Part shown: positions 15,553-23,901 of the stretch, piece after piece
How positions within the stretch are numbered: the first letter of the stretch is position 1
How the letters are laid out: each line of letters begins with the position of its first letter
NCBI GenBank assembly: GCA_965212135.1
Contig: OZ243044.1
Coordinates: forward strand, 1,116,001-1,180,000
DNA: 64,000 bases
Direction: 5' to 3'
Source: Bin75 sp965212135
GTDB taxonomy: Bacteria > Nitrospirota > Nitrospiria > Nitrospirales > UBA8639
Program-made: the position numbers and the translations under genes
The notes under the pieces: generated by a model
What the model saw: the letters and a program-made list of their open reading frames with translations, nothing else
What the model was told of the DNA's origin: nothing
The model's database searches: none

Positions 15553-18345
15553 TTACCAGTGCCACTCCAATTGCACCCGCACGCCATGATCCACCGGGAT
15601 CGTGCCCGTCGCGCCTTTTCGGGCGCCTTCCAGACTCATATTCAGCCGGTGGGCCAGGCTGACCCGGCTGCCTAGCCGGTACGTGCGCGCATCCGCCGCC
15701 CCCAGGGTCATCCCGCCGTAGGGTGTCAGCAGGTGGTCGCCTACCGGCAGCCCGTAGGCGACGGTGGCTTCCATGAGGCCCTGCGGCGTGGTCGGGCCGC
15801 TGGGCGCCGGGCGGTTGGCCGTGCCGTGTTCCCAGAGTTGCGCCAGCCCGCCGGCGCTGGTGGTGGTTTGATAGGTTGGTTCCAGCGTGACGGCCAGGCC
15901 CTGCCCCTGGGCGCCCGGCGCCAGGGTCACCCGTCCGCTCACGCTCCAGTCGTCGTAGTCGCCGCCGTGGGCGAGCAACACCCGGCCCCGGCTTTCCATG
16001 GTCAGCCGCAGGGCGGGATGGGCGTAGCGCAGGCCGCCACTGACTTCCGCGCCGGTGCCGGTGCGGCCGTCGCCGGCGTCATGCCGCAGGCCCACGCCCA
16101 CGCTGGGGGTCAGGTGGGCGCCATGGGGTAAGGGTTGCTCATGGCTGCCTTCCAGGGTCAGCCGCAGCCGCCGGGCGTCCGTGGTCAGGCCGGCCAGGCG
16201 GTCGCCTTGTTGCTCGGCTTTGATCGCCGTAGTCAGGGCTTCGGCTTTGACCCGCACCGTGGTGGTGCCGTCGGGGGTCAGGAGGCCCGGCTGGTTCAGC
16301 AGGCGGCCGGCGCCGCCCACGGCGGCGGTGGCCAGCCGGGTGTCGGCGGTGACGGTGCCCTCGGCCGTGGGGTCGGCGGTGTCGGTGATCTCAACTTCGC
16401 CCCAGCCGTAGCCGCCGGTGGCCCAGAGGGTGACCTGCCCGTCCAGCAGGCTGGTGCTGACGTAGGGGTGCAGGCTGGTCAGGGTGGCCTGATAGGTGCC
16501 GGGGGCCGGGTCGGCGCCACTGCTGTCGGTGTAATCAAAGGTGCCGTCGGCCCAGGAGACGGCCAGGCCGGTCAAGAGGGTGTCGGTCAGCCAGGCATCC
16601 CCGCCCACGGTGGCGCCGAACAGGTCGCCGTCCCAGTCCACGGTGGCGCTGTTGCCGGACAGGTTGCGGTAGGCGCCGTTGCCCCACAGGGTGACGCCGG
16701 CCAGCGGCCCGCCGGCTTGGTTGAGCGGCAGGGCAAAGGCAGAGCGGCCCAGGAGGGATTTGACATTGAAGGCGCCGGTGTTCAGGGCTTCCCCGTTTGA
16801 TTGCAGCACGCCGGCCAGGGTGGACTGCCCGCCCAGGCTGAAGGTGGCGCCGGAGGCGTCATGGTCGGCGGCGGCTTGTTCGGTCCGCCGGGCAATGGCG
16901 CTGACGGTGGTGTCCATCATGGCCCGGGTGACTTCGGGGAGAATGGTGCGGTTGATGTTGTCAAACTGGCTGCGCCCGACGGTGACGGTAAGCCTGGCCA
17001 TGGTGGGTTGCCCGGTTTGGTCGGTTACGGTGAGGTCGAAGTTCAGGGTGGTGCGTTCTTCGGGGGCGGTGAAGGTGGCGGTGGCGGTGGTTGCGCCGGT
17101 GAGGGTGACTTGCATGTCGTCGGCGGCGTCTTGCGCCCACAGGAAGGTCAGGGCCTGGCCTTCGGGGTCGCTGCTGTCGCCGGCGTTGAGGGTGACTAGC
17201 GCGCCTTCGTCCGCGCTTATGCGCGGGCCGTCTGCGAGGATGATCATCGGCGGATCATCGGTGATGGCGATGGTGAAGGTCAGTGGCACGCTGTTGGCGC
17301 CGGCGGGGTCGCTGTCGGTGGCGGTGTAGGTGTAGGTCATTGCGGCCTGGGCGGCGGTGGGGGTGCCGTTCAAAACGCGGGTGGCGGCGGTGAAGGTCAG
17401 GCCGTCGGGCAGGGGCGGGGTCGGGTTGATGGCGTAGGTGACTGCACCATAGCCGCCACTGGTGGCGGGCAGGGTGACGTTGACGGCGTTGCTGATGGGG
17501 TAGGTCTGGGGGGCGATGGCGGTGGCGTCGAAGGTGACCGGCGGCGCTTCACGGATGGTGATCTCCAAGTTCCCTCCAGCACCGATAAGACTGTTGCTGT
17601 CCATTACGGTGTAGGCAAAGGTGGTCTGGGCGTGTGCCGTGGTCGGGGTGCCGCTCACGACGTGGGTGGTGGTGTCAAACGCCAGCCCAGCCGCCAGGCT
17701 TCCGCCGAATGGGGTCAGTTGGTAGGTCAGCGGGGCGGTGCCGCCGGTGGCCGCCGGCAGGGTAAGAGAGACGGGGGTGCCGGCGGTATAGGTTTGGCTA
17801 ATAGTGGCCAATGTTTCGAAAGTAAACGTGCGCAGCACAATGATGCGAAACGTGATGGTGTCGGTGGCGCCACCAAGAGTCGTTACGGTGTAGATGTAGT
17901 CGGCGGTGCCTTGCCCGGTGGGTGTGCCTGACAGGACCCGTGCGTCCGGGGCTGAGTCAAACGTCAGCCCGATTGGCAAGGGCCCACCCCCCGCTCTTCC
18001 AAGAGTGTAGGCCAGCGGAGGGGTGCCGCTGGTGGCCGCCGGCAGGGTCAGGTTGACGACGGTTACGCGCTGGATATAGGTCTGGTCGGTGATGGTGGCG
18101 CTGCCGAAGGACGGGGTGGCCTGGGCTGCGGCGTGGGGGGCGGGGATGAAGGTGAGGACGAGGAGGGTCAGGGTGAGCAGGGCGAGGGCGGCGGCCTTGT
18201 TCCCCAGGGTGAGCGAGGGCAGCGGCCGGCGGCGGTGGGGTGAGCCGGCGGATGGTGCGGATGGTGTGGGTTGTCCCGGATACGCGCCCTTTGGGCTAGG
18301 CGCAACGGCCTGCGGGCGTGGCGCAATGGCGCTCCCGGCAGTCAT
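15553..18345 (-). CDS. Autotransporter-like surface protein with Ig/cadherin-like repeats, probably phase variable
   Basis: The open frame from ATG 18345 encodes 930 residues: a long basic, Pro-rich N-region, a hydrophobic signal core (about 50-66) ending AAAQ at about 75, three putative-Ig (He_PIG type) repeats at about 76-168, 170-262 and 263-359 (each with a GLTFD...VLSGTPT-like core), a fourth beta-sandwich resembling PKD/cadherin domains at about 360-455, and a C-terminal beta-barrel at about 460-930 ending in an aromatic residue (LEWHW). It would be secreted through, and anchored in, the outer membrane. A better-placed start (ATG 18464 with AGGAG at 8-nt spacing) lies upstream, separated by a 24-base C tract and currently out of frame. 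The internal ATG has a weaker AGGGG, so residual expression is possible. Confidence 0.8.
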   Translation of the reverse strand: MTAGSAIAPRPQAVAPSPKGAYPGQPTPSAPSAGSPHRRRPLPSLTLGNKAAALALLTLTLLVLTFIPAPHAAAQATPSFGSATITDQTYIQRVTVVNLTLPAATSGTPPLAYTLGRAGGGPLPIGLTFDSAPDARVLSGTPTGQGTADYIYTVTTLGGATDTITFRIIVLRTFTFETLATISQTYTAGTPVSLTLPAATGGTAPLTYQLTPFGGSLAAGLAFDTTTHVVSGTPTTAHAQTTFAYTVMDSNSLIGAGGNLEITIREAPPVTFDATAIAPQTYPISNAVNVTLPATSGGYGAVTYAINPTPPLPDGLTFTAATRVLNGTPTAAQAAMTYTYTATDSDPAGANSVPLTFTIAITDDPPMIILADGPRISADEGALVTLNAGDSSDPEGQALTFLWAQDAADDMQVTLTGATTATATFTAPEERTTLNFDLTVTDQTGQPTMARLTVTVGRSQFDNINRTILPEVTRAMMDTTVSAIARRTEQAAADHDASGATFSLGGQSTLAGVLQSNGEALNTGAFNVKSLLGRSAFALPLNQAGGPLAGVTLWGNGAYRNLSGNSATVDWDGDLFGATVGGDAWLTDTLLTGLAVSWADGTFDYTDSSGADPAPGTYQATLTSLHPYVSTSLLDGQVTLWATGGYGWGEVEITDTADPTAEGTVTADTRLATAAVGGAGRLLNQPGLLTPDGTTTVRVKAEALTTAIKAEQQGDRLAGLTTDARRLRLTLEGSHEQPLPHGAHLTPSVGVGLRHDAGDGRTGTGAEVSGGLRYAHPALRLTMESRGRVLLAHGGDYDDWSVSGRVTLAPGAQGQGLAVTLEPTYQTTTSAGGLAQLWEHGTANRPAPSGPTTPQGLMEATVAYGLPVGDHLLTPYGGMTLGAADARTYRLGSRVSLAHRLNMSLEGARKGATGTIPVDHGVRVQLEWHW

Positions 18346-18464
18346 GACCGTGCCCCTGATTTGTGCTGGGGGGGGGGGGGGGGGGGGGGGGCGACAAAAC
18401 TACGCCCGCAGAGGCGCTGTGAGGCGTTTTTGATTATGGGCGGTGCGATAGAAGAAGCAGTCAT
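18342..18464 (-). CDS. Upstream start segment of the autotransporter, out of frame through a poly-C tract
   Basis: From ATG 18464 a 40-codon frame reads MTASSIAPPIIKNASQR, then GRSFVA, seven prolines from the C tract and a short tail to a TGA at 18342. It has the best Shine-Dalgarno of the region (AGGAG, 8-nt spacing). Gain of one C or loss of two in the tract would fuse it in frame to the autotransporter, adding a basic, proline-rich N-terminal extension. Its opening MTASSIAP resembles MTAGSAIAP at the internal start. I read it as the true 5' end of a contingency gene in the off phase. Confidence 0.6.
   Translation of the reverse strand: MTASSIAPPIIKNASQRLCGRSFVAPPPPPPPQHKSGARS
18368..18391. 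repeat. Homopolymer of 24 G (24 C on the coding strand)
   Basis: Twenty-four consecutive G bases are printed here, between two candidate start codons of the autotransporter. Tracts of this length slip readily during replication, and 3n changes decide whether the upstream ATG is in frame. The exact length is uncertain, since sequencing and assembly handle such tracts poorly. Confidence 0.9.
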
Positions 18465-18500
18465 TGTGTGAACTCCTAGTGTTGAATTCATTGTCGGGCG

Positions 18501-18530
18501 ATTCTACGCTAAGCCGGGGGCATCATTCAA
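18501..18530 (-). promoter_or_regulatory. Candidate promoter of the autotransporter gene
   Basis: On the minus strand TTGAAT (18530-18525) and TAGAAT (18506-18501) are spaced by 18 bp, about 37 bp before ATG 18464. Its position supports the upstream ATG as the real start. Confidence 0.4.
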
Positions 18531-18552
18531 CAACGGATCAACCCCCGCAAGC

Positions 18553-18680
18553 CGGGCATGACGGAGGGGGGCTGTCATTCCCGCGAAGTCATGCCGCACG
18601 TCTTGCAGGCGGAAGCCAGCGGGGGGAGGCCAAGGCGAGGATGGATTCCCGATTACAAATGTCGGGCATGACGGAGGGGG
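18553..18680. repeat. REP-like element overlapping the 3' end of the DUF2723 gene
   Basis: CGGGCATGACGGAGGGGG occurs at 18553-18570 and again at 18663-18680, flanking GTCATTCCCGCG-type units related to those at 15421-15530. The element supplies the last roughly 30 codons and stop of the DUF2723 frame. Confidence 0.6.
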
Positions 18681-20967
18681 CGTAAGCGATATGCCTTCTG
18701 GTGTGAAACGGCGTTGCGCGTTGCGCGCCCTTGAACGGATAACGACCACGCAGTTGCTCCAGTTCTTTTTCATTCTTCGGACGCAGCCCGCCCAGCACCT
18801 TGAGTAGCGACTCGGCGGCCGGGTTTTCGGACGACGGATAGACGGCCAGCGAGCGTTGCAAAATCTCCACGATGTCGCGCATGGCTTGGCGGTCTTTCCA
18901 TTGCGCCGGCGGCGTGCGCTTAATTCGGTCATAGGCTTTGGCGTACAAAAGCGCGGCGCGGTCTTTGGGCAGCGCGGTGGCGGCGGCGGGCAGGCGTTGC
19001 GCTTTTTCGATCAACGCCTCCAGGGTGGCGGACCCCGGCGGGTTTTTGTGGTACACCGAAACGAAGCGGATCAAACTCAATAAATCGTAATAACCGCCGT
19101 TGGTCAGTCGCGCCTGCCAGGTGCGTTTGAGATGCGGGTCCATATCTTCCGCCTCCAGGATCATCCCGACCACGCAGCGCCTGAACAAGCGTTTTGCCGC
19201 GGCGTCAAAATGCAGGTCGTCGCCCTTGAGTTCGGATTCCTCCCACAACGCGAGGAACTCGGGCAGAACGCTGAGCCGTCTTGTGCCCGCCGGCCAGTCT
19301 TTCCTGATTTTCTTATAGACGCAAAAATCTTCAACGCCATAGCCGTGTTCAAAGTCCCTGAAGTAGTAGATGGGCCGCCGGGTTTGCTCGAAGGTGTGCG
19401 CGACAAAATCGGCGGCCGCCCGGTCCTGCCGCGCGCGGTCCTGGTTGGCCGTCACATAGCGGTTGGCCAGGAACAAGCCGCTGACGTTGAACAGGACAAC
19501 GTCCTCGCGCACTCCCTCCACGAGGTTGAGTTCCATGATCGGCAGTTGAAAATCACTGGCCAGCAGCACCACCGCGTCTTCATCAAACGATTCAAGAACG
19601 GTTCTCGCCTGATTGAAAGCGAAGCGGTCGCCGGCGCGGTTGTTAAACCCGAAATTGGAAAGCGCCACGCCGGCGACCAGCAGCGCGAGCAACGCGGTTA
19701 AGGCCGCTGCGAACACGCGCGCGCCACGGGTGCTATGGGAATGAGCCCGTATCCTGTCGCGGCAATAACCGGCAAGGCCTTCAAACGCCAGCGCCGCCCA
19801 CAACGCCAGCGCGCAGTAGGCGGCTATGGAATAAATGCTGAACACGCCCGCCCACAACTCTTCAAACTTGAAATCCACGAGCCACACCAGCAGCAAGGTC
19901 GTGCTTAAGTAGAGGACGATCAGGGCACCGCACAGCGGCCACGGCCAGCGCTTCCATTGCAGCACGAAGCCGCCCGCGGCAAAAACAAGAAAGGCCGCTC
20001 CATACTGGGCCGCGCTTTCGGTCAGCACCAACTTCATATAGAGCGCCTTGTCAAACCACGAGACCTGTTGATTGTCGGTGGTGGCGTAGCCCTCCCGGGT
20101 CACATAGTGAAGCAGCGCGTCAAGACTGTTGAGCGGGCCGTAAAAATTAACCGGCGAAGGAAGGTTGGTGGCCAGCAAATACGTATAAGGCAGCACCGCC
20201 GGCACGGTGAACAGGGCCGCCAGCGTCGCGAAGTTTTTGACGCCGCGCGCGTGCCGCAGCAGGTCTGTGCAAGCCGGCAGCAGCAGCACCAGCAACGCCG
20301 GCCAGGACAACATCGTCAGCACCCAGTGGTTGGATAATCCCAGGCCGCAAACCACGGCCAGACATTTGAGGTGGGCGGGGTTTCTGCCCCGCATATAGAG
20401 CAGCGCCAGCAGCAACGCCGCCAGCAACAACAATGCGTGCAGGGAATACACCTCCTGGATGATGGACTGCGACCAGAACAGTTTGGACAGCCCGTAGCCA
20501 AAGCCCGCCAGGTAGCCGCCGCCGCGGCCGCACCCCAGGCCGACCGCAATCAAGTACAACACCGCGCAGGCGGCGGCGCCGAACAGGGCGCTCAACATAT
20601 TCCCGGCAACGGGAACCGAAAGAAACGGCAGGTGCGCGAACGGGAAACACAGGAGGCTGTACAAGGGATAACCCGGCGGATGCGCCGGCTGGCCGTAGTG
20701 GCAGATCAGGTTGAAGATTGCCTCGTCTTCGTAGGTAACGACCCGGGGCATGGTCGCCAGGTACACGACAACCAGCCCGGCAAACACGGCCAGCGCGTGG
20801 CGGCCGTGCCCGTTGATAAGCGCGCGGAGGGAAAGCGGCACGGCGGTCGTGTGCGCTGCCGCTGTGACCGCGCCCGTGCCCGCACCCGTCGCGCCCGCCG
20901 CTTGTGCAACCGGCGTGGGCGCGTTACCCGCTTGCCGGCGATTTTTTCTTTTGTTCTTTCTGCCCAT
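18589..20967 (-). CDS. DUF2723 (TMEM260-like, GT117) membrane glycosyltransferase
   Basis: The 792-residue protein begins with a basic leader (MGRKNKRKNRRQ) and an Ala-rich linker, then a multi-helix domain with the DUF2723 signature: YEDEAIFNLICHYGQPAHPPGYPLY is present as an acidic loop followed by G-x-P-x-HPPGYPL (I cite it in parts: YEDEAIF, then HPPGYPLY). Human TMEM260, of the same family, O-mannosylates IPT domains. The last 300 residues are soluble and mostly helical. The final residues from about YAPSVMPDICNRES are encoded by a REP-like repeat, so the natural C-terminus has probably been replaced or extended. It is convergent neither with nor coupled to the autotransporter but shares its strand, 125 bp upstream of that gene's start. 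Confidence 0.75.
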   Translation of the reverse strand: MGRKNKRKNRRQAGNAPTPVAQAAGATGAGTGAVTAAAHTTAVPLSLRALINGHGRHALAVFAGLVVVYLATMPRVVTYEDEAIFNLICHYGQPAHPPGYPLYSLLCFPFAHLPFLSVPVAGNMLSALFGAAACAVLYLIAVGLGCGRGGGYLAGFGYGLSKLFWSQSIIQEVYSLHALLLLAALLLALLYMRGRNPAHLKCLAVVCGLGLSNHWVLTMLSWPALLVLLLPACTDLLRHARGVKNFATLAALFTVPAVLPYTYLLATNLPSPVNFYGPLNSLDALLHYVTREGYATTDNQQVSWFDKALYMKLVLTESAAQYGAAFLVFAAGGFVLQWKRWPWPLCGALIVLYLSTTLLLVWLVDFKFEELWAGVFSIYSIAAYCALALWAALAFEGLAGYCRDRIRAHSHSTRGARVFAAALTALLALLVAGVALSNFGFNNRAGDRFAFNQARTVLESFDEDAVVLLASDFQLPIMELNLVEGVREDVVLFNVSGLFLANRYVTANQDRARQDRAAADFVAHTFEQTRRPIYYFRDFEHGYGVEDFCVYKKIRKDWPAGTRRLSVLPEFLALWEESELKGDDLHFDAAAKRLFRRCVVGMILEAEDMDPHLKRTWQARLTNGGYYDLLSLIRFVSVYHKNPPGSATLEALIEKAQRLPAAATALPKDRAALLYAKAYDRIKRTPPAQWKDRQAMRDIVEILQRSLAVYPSSENPAAESLLKVLGGLRPKNEKELEQLRGRYPFKGAQRATPFHTRRHIAYAPSVMPDICNRESILALASPRWLPPARRAA

Positions 20968-20989
20968 GACCGCTACTCGGCGCCGTGCG

Positions 20990-22747
20990 TTACTCCCCCT
21001 TGCGCCGGTAGATATGCGCCACCGTGCGCCCCGCCGGGGGTGCGAAGCAGTGGTATTCCAGCTCCGGACGCTGGGTCGGATAGGGGAACGCCTGACCGGA
21101 ATAGACGGTGCGGTAGCCGGCGGGCGCGGTGGCGGTGCCGTTCATGGTCACCACCCATTGCGGGGCCGCGTCGCTCGCGTACACCGGCACGTTAAGCGCG
21201 CGGATTTTTTCCCTCGGCAGTTTGGCGTCGTCCGGCAAGCCGCAACAGAAAATCAGTTTGTCGCCCAGGTAATACAACAACACCGCATAGTCCGCCCACG
21301 GATGGACAAACACCGTGTCGTTACGGGCGGCGTTGGCGCGCAGCCAGGTCACCGCTTCGGCAACGGCGGATGGATAGGGGCGGTGAATCTCGCGCACCAT
21401 GGCGGGCAGCACAAAGCGCTCGCTCGGGCAGCCGAAGTGTTTGTGATAGTCTTTCATCAAGAACGGCCAGGCCGCAAAGTTGGTGGTCATCAGCACCGCC
21501 ACGACCACGCCGCCGGCGATTTTATTTTTGCGCCACGCCCAGTCGGCGCACACCGCGGATAGAAACAAGACAAACGGCAGCGCCATGACCAGGTAGCGCA
21601 GGTCGGCGATTGGCTGGGCAAGGGGCTGCACCGAAATCAGGGAGCCGGTCACCACCAGCAGCACGGCGAACAATGCCCAGTGCCGCACCGTCCGGTCATC
21701 GCGCTCGCCCCCGTCCTTGCCTTCACTTTCGCCGCGCGCCGCTTTGTTGTGCTTTGTTCCGGCGCGCGAGGCGCGGGAGGCAATGAACGGCACGGCCAGG
21801 TAATACGCCCACCACAATGCCACCCACAACGGCAGCCAGCCGCTGCGCGCCAGGTCGCGGAAGTAATAGCCCATGAGCGTGACGTGCCGCTCCAGCCATG
21901 CGGTTTTATAAAATCCTTCGCCGTATTCCAGCGCCGAGTCGCCGCCGATAATGCCGGCCATGAGCAGGTAACCCCCGCAGGCCGCCATCGCCGCCGCACC
22001 GGCCACCGCCAGTTGCAGCCATTGCCGGCGCGATGTGGCGCGCAGGTGCAGGAGCAAATGCCACAGCGCCAGCGATGCGGCGACGGTGAAACCGATGGCG
22101 AAATGATTGAGAAAATTGAGCGTCGTAAAAACAACCAGCCCGCCAAGCCACGCGCCGCCGCCGCGACCGCCGCGCCAAAATCGCTGATAGCAGTAAAAAC
22201 ACAGCAGCGTGAAGAAAATCGCATCGGGGTAGTAGCGCCCCTGCCGCACGTACAAGATAACGATCGGCGACAGCGCAAAGAACGCAAACGCGAACACGCG
22301 CAAGCGCGGACTCGCCGGAAAGTTTTGCCGCAGCAGCAGGTACAACACCGGCAGGCACAGCACACCGAGCAAGGCATGGAAAAAGCGCACGCCGGTCTCC
22401 CCGTCGCCAAACAGGATAATGCCGAGCGCGCTGGGAAAGGCCGGCCACGGCGGGTAGGAGGCCAGGTACAGGTCGTTGTCTATGGCGTATTTGTGCTGGT
22501 TGACAAAGGTGCTGCCAAAAAACAGGTTGCGCCCGTCCCAGCCGCTCAAGGTGCCGTTGGTCACCAGGCTGTGCGCCATGATCGCGTTGGTACCTTCGTC
22601 GTGCCACAACGCCGCGTAGTCCAGGTTGACCAGCATCAGGTAGGCGGACAGGACGGCGACCACCATGACGGCGAGCGTTTCGGCGGGGTTGTCCGGCCGC
22701 AACCACGGTCGGCGGCCGAACCATCTGTTGGCGAAAAACCGGGTCAT
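20990..22747 (-). CDS. GT39/ArnT-like membrane glycosyltransferase
   Basis: The 585-residue protein has about 11 helices and the PMT/ArnT-type acidic motif in its first outer loop (LDYAALWHDEGTNAIMAHSL), followed by YPPWPAFPSALGIILFGDGETGVRFFHAL, seen here as separate segments of that loop. Such enzymes move a sugar from polyprenyl-phosphate to protein or lipid. Residues 345-375 form a charged cytoplasmic-looking loop (KHNKAARGESEGKDGGERDD). The gene ends 22 bp before the DUF2723 start and begins 1 bp after the GT2-GtrA stop, so all three form one operon. Confidence 0.75.
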   Translation of the reverse strand: MTRFFANRWFGRRPWLRPDNPAETLAVMVVAVLSAYLMLVNLDYAALWHDEGTNAIMAHSLVTNGTLSGWDGRNLFFGSTFVNQHKYAIDNDLYLASYPPWPAFPSALGIILFGDGETGVRFFHALLGVLCLPVLYLLLRQNFPASPRLRVFAFAFFALSPIVILYVRQGRYYPDAIFFTLLCFYCYQRFWRGGRGGGAWLGGLVVFTTLNFLNHFAIGFTVAASLALWHLLLHLRATSRRQWLQLAVAGAAAMAACGGYLLMAGIIGGDSALEYGEGFYKTAWLERHVTLMGYYFRDLARSGWLPLWVALWWAYYLAVPFIASRASRAGTKHNKAARGESEGKDGGERDDRTVRHWALFAVLLVVTGSLISVQPLAQPIADLRYLVMALPFVLFLSAVCADWAWRKNKIAGGVVVAVLMTTNFAAWPFLMKDYHKHFGCPSERFVLPAMVREIHRPYPSAVAEAVTWLRANAARNDTVFVHPWADYAVLLYYLGDKLIFCCGLPDDAKLPREKIRALNVPVYASDAAPQWVVTMNGTATAPAGYRTVYSGQAFPYPTQRPELEYHCFAPPAGRTVAHIYRRKGE

Positions 22748-22748
22748 A

Positions 22749-23900
22749 TCATTCGTCTCCCGCAGCGTCCGCCCGCGCCTCGCGAAAGGTCCAGCAGGAG
22801 TTCAGGAAATAGTTGAGGAACGCCGCCGGCAGGATGGCGCAGCCCTGCAGCAGCACCGGGCGGGCTTCCGGGAACAACGTGGAAAGCACGATAAAGGTGG
22901 CGTAACTCAACACCAGCGTCATCAGCGAGACGAGGTTGAACTTCAGCCCCCGTATGCGCTTGCGGCCGGTCAAGGCGCGCTCGGCGAAAGTCCAGTAGTT
23001 GTTGAGCAGGAAGTTGGAGATGATGGACAACTCAATGGCGAGCGGCGACGCCAGCAGTTTGTGCACGCCGAGATCGAGCAGCACCTGAAAGGAGCCGAGG
23101 TTGATGAGCACCCCGCTGAGGCCGGTGACGGCGAACTTGATGAAGGTGCGGTGGGTGACGAGCCGCAGCCACCAGACGTGATAGAAAAACTCCACCAGGT
23201 CGCGCGCGCCCAGCTTGGTATGCCCGCGCTCGCGCTCGCGGAAGTACACCGGCTCTTCAATGATGCGCGCGCCGGCGTGAATCAGGCGGTGCAGCAGCAC
23301 GATCTGGAAGGCATAGCCCTGCACGCGAATGTTCTCCACCTTCGCGGCCCGCAGCGCCCCGGCCTTGATCGCCTTGAACCCCGCGGTGCAGTCGCGCACG
23401 GCGGCCAGCCCGGCGATCCACCGCGCCATGCGGTTGCCCCACCGCGACAGCAGCCGGCGGCGCGCCGACCAGCGCGCGTCAACGGCGCCGCCGGCGACGT
23501 AGCGGCTGCCGATGGCGACGTCGGCGCCGGCTGTGAGGTGCGCCAGCAGTTTGCGCGCGTCCGCCGGGTCGTGGGAGAAGTCGGCGTCCATCTGCACGAT
23601 CACGTCCGCGCCCAGCGCCGTGAGCGCGTGGGCGATGCCCCGCACGTAGGCGTCGCCCAGCCCGCGGCGGCGCCCTTCCAGCAGGTGTACGCGGCGCCGG
23701 CGCTCGTTCTCGTCTTCGCCGTCGGCAAACTCCCGCACCAGGCGCGCCGTGCCGTCTGGGCTTTCATCGTCAACGATCAGGAACGCGGTGTCGTCGTCCG
23801 GGTACAACTCGCACAAGCGCCGCAACAACGGCGTCACGTTGAGCGCTTCGTTGTAGGTGGGGATGACGAAGCACACCCGCAGCGGGGGAGTTGGCTGCAT
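22749..23900 (-). CDS. Polyprenyl-phosphate sugar synthase (GT2, DPM1-like) fused to GtrA
   Basis: From MQPTPPLRVCFVIPTYNE the 383-residue protein shows a GT2 domain at 1-240 (PTYNEALN, LIVDDESPDGTA, VIVQMDADFSHDP, IGSRYV, DCTAGFKAIK), the pattern of dolichyl-phosphate-mannose synthases, and a GtrA-type four-helix domain at about 250-370 (FIKFAVTGLSGVLINL, NYWTF, NSCWTF). It would make the lipid-linked sugar used by the GT-C enzymes and perhaps flip it. The frame is open 23 codons further upstream, but that part overlaps the channel gene and is not protein-like. It starts one base after the channel gene's stop, which marks the island edge. Confidence 0.85.
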   Translation of the reverse strand: MQPTPPLRVCFVIPTYNEALNVTPLLRRLCELYPDDDTAFLIVDDESPDGTARLVREFADGEDENERRRRVHLLEGRRRGLGDAYVRGIAHALTALGADVIVQMDADFSHDPADARKLLAHLTAGADVAIGSRYVAGGAVDARWSARRRLLSRWGNRMARWIAGLAAVRDCTAGFKAIKAGALRAAKVENIRVQGYAFQIVLLHRLIHAGARIIEEPVYFRERERGHTKLGARDLVEFFYHVWWLRLVTHRTFIKFAVTGLSGVLINLGSFQVLLDLGVHKLLASPLAIELSIISNFLLNNYWTFAERALTGRKRIRGLKFNLVSLMTLVLSYATFIVLSTLFPEARPVLLQGCAILPAAFLNYFLNSCWTFREARADAAGDE

Positions 23901-23901
23901 T

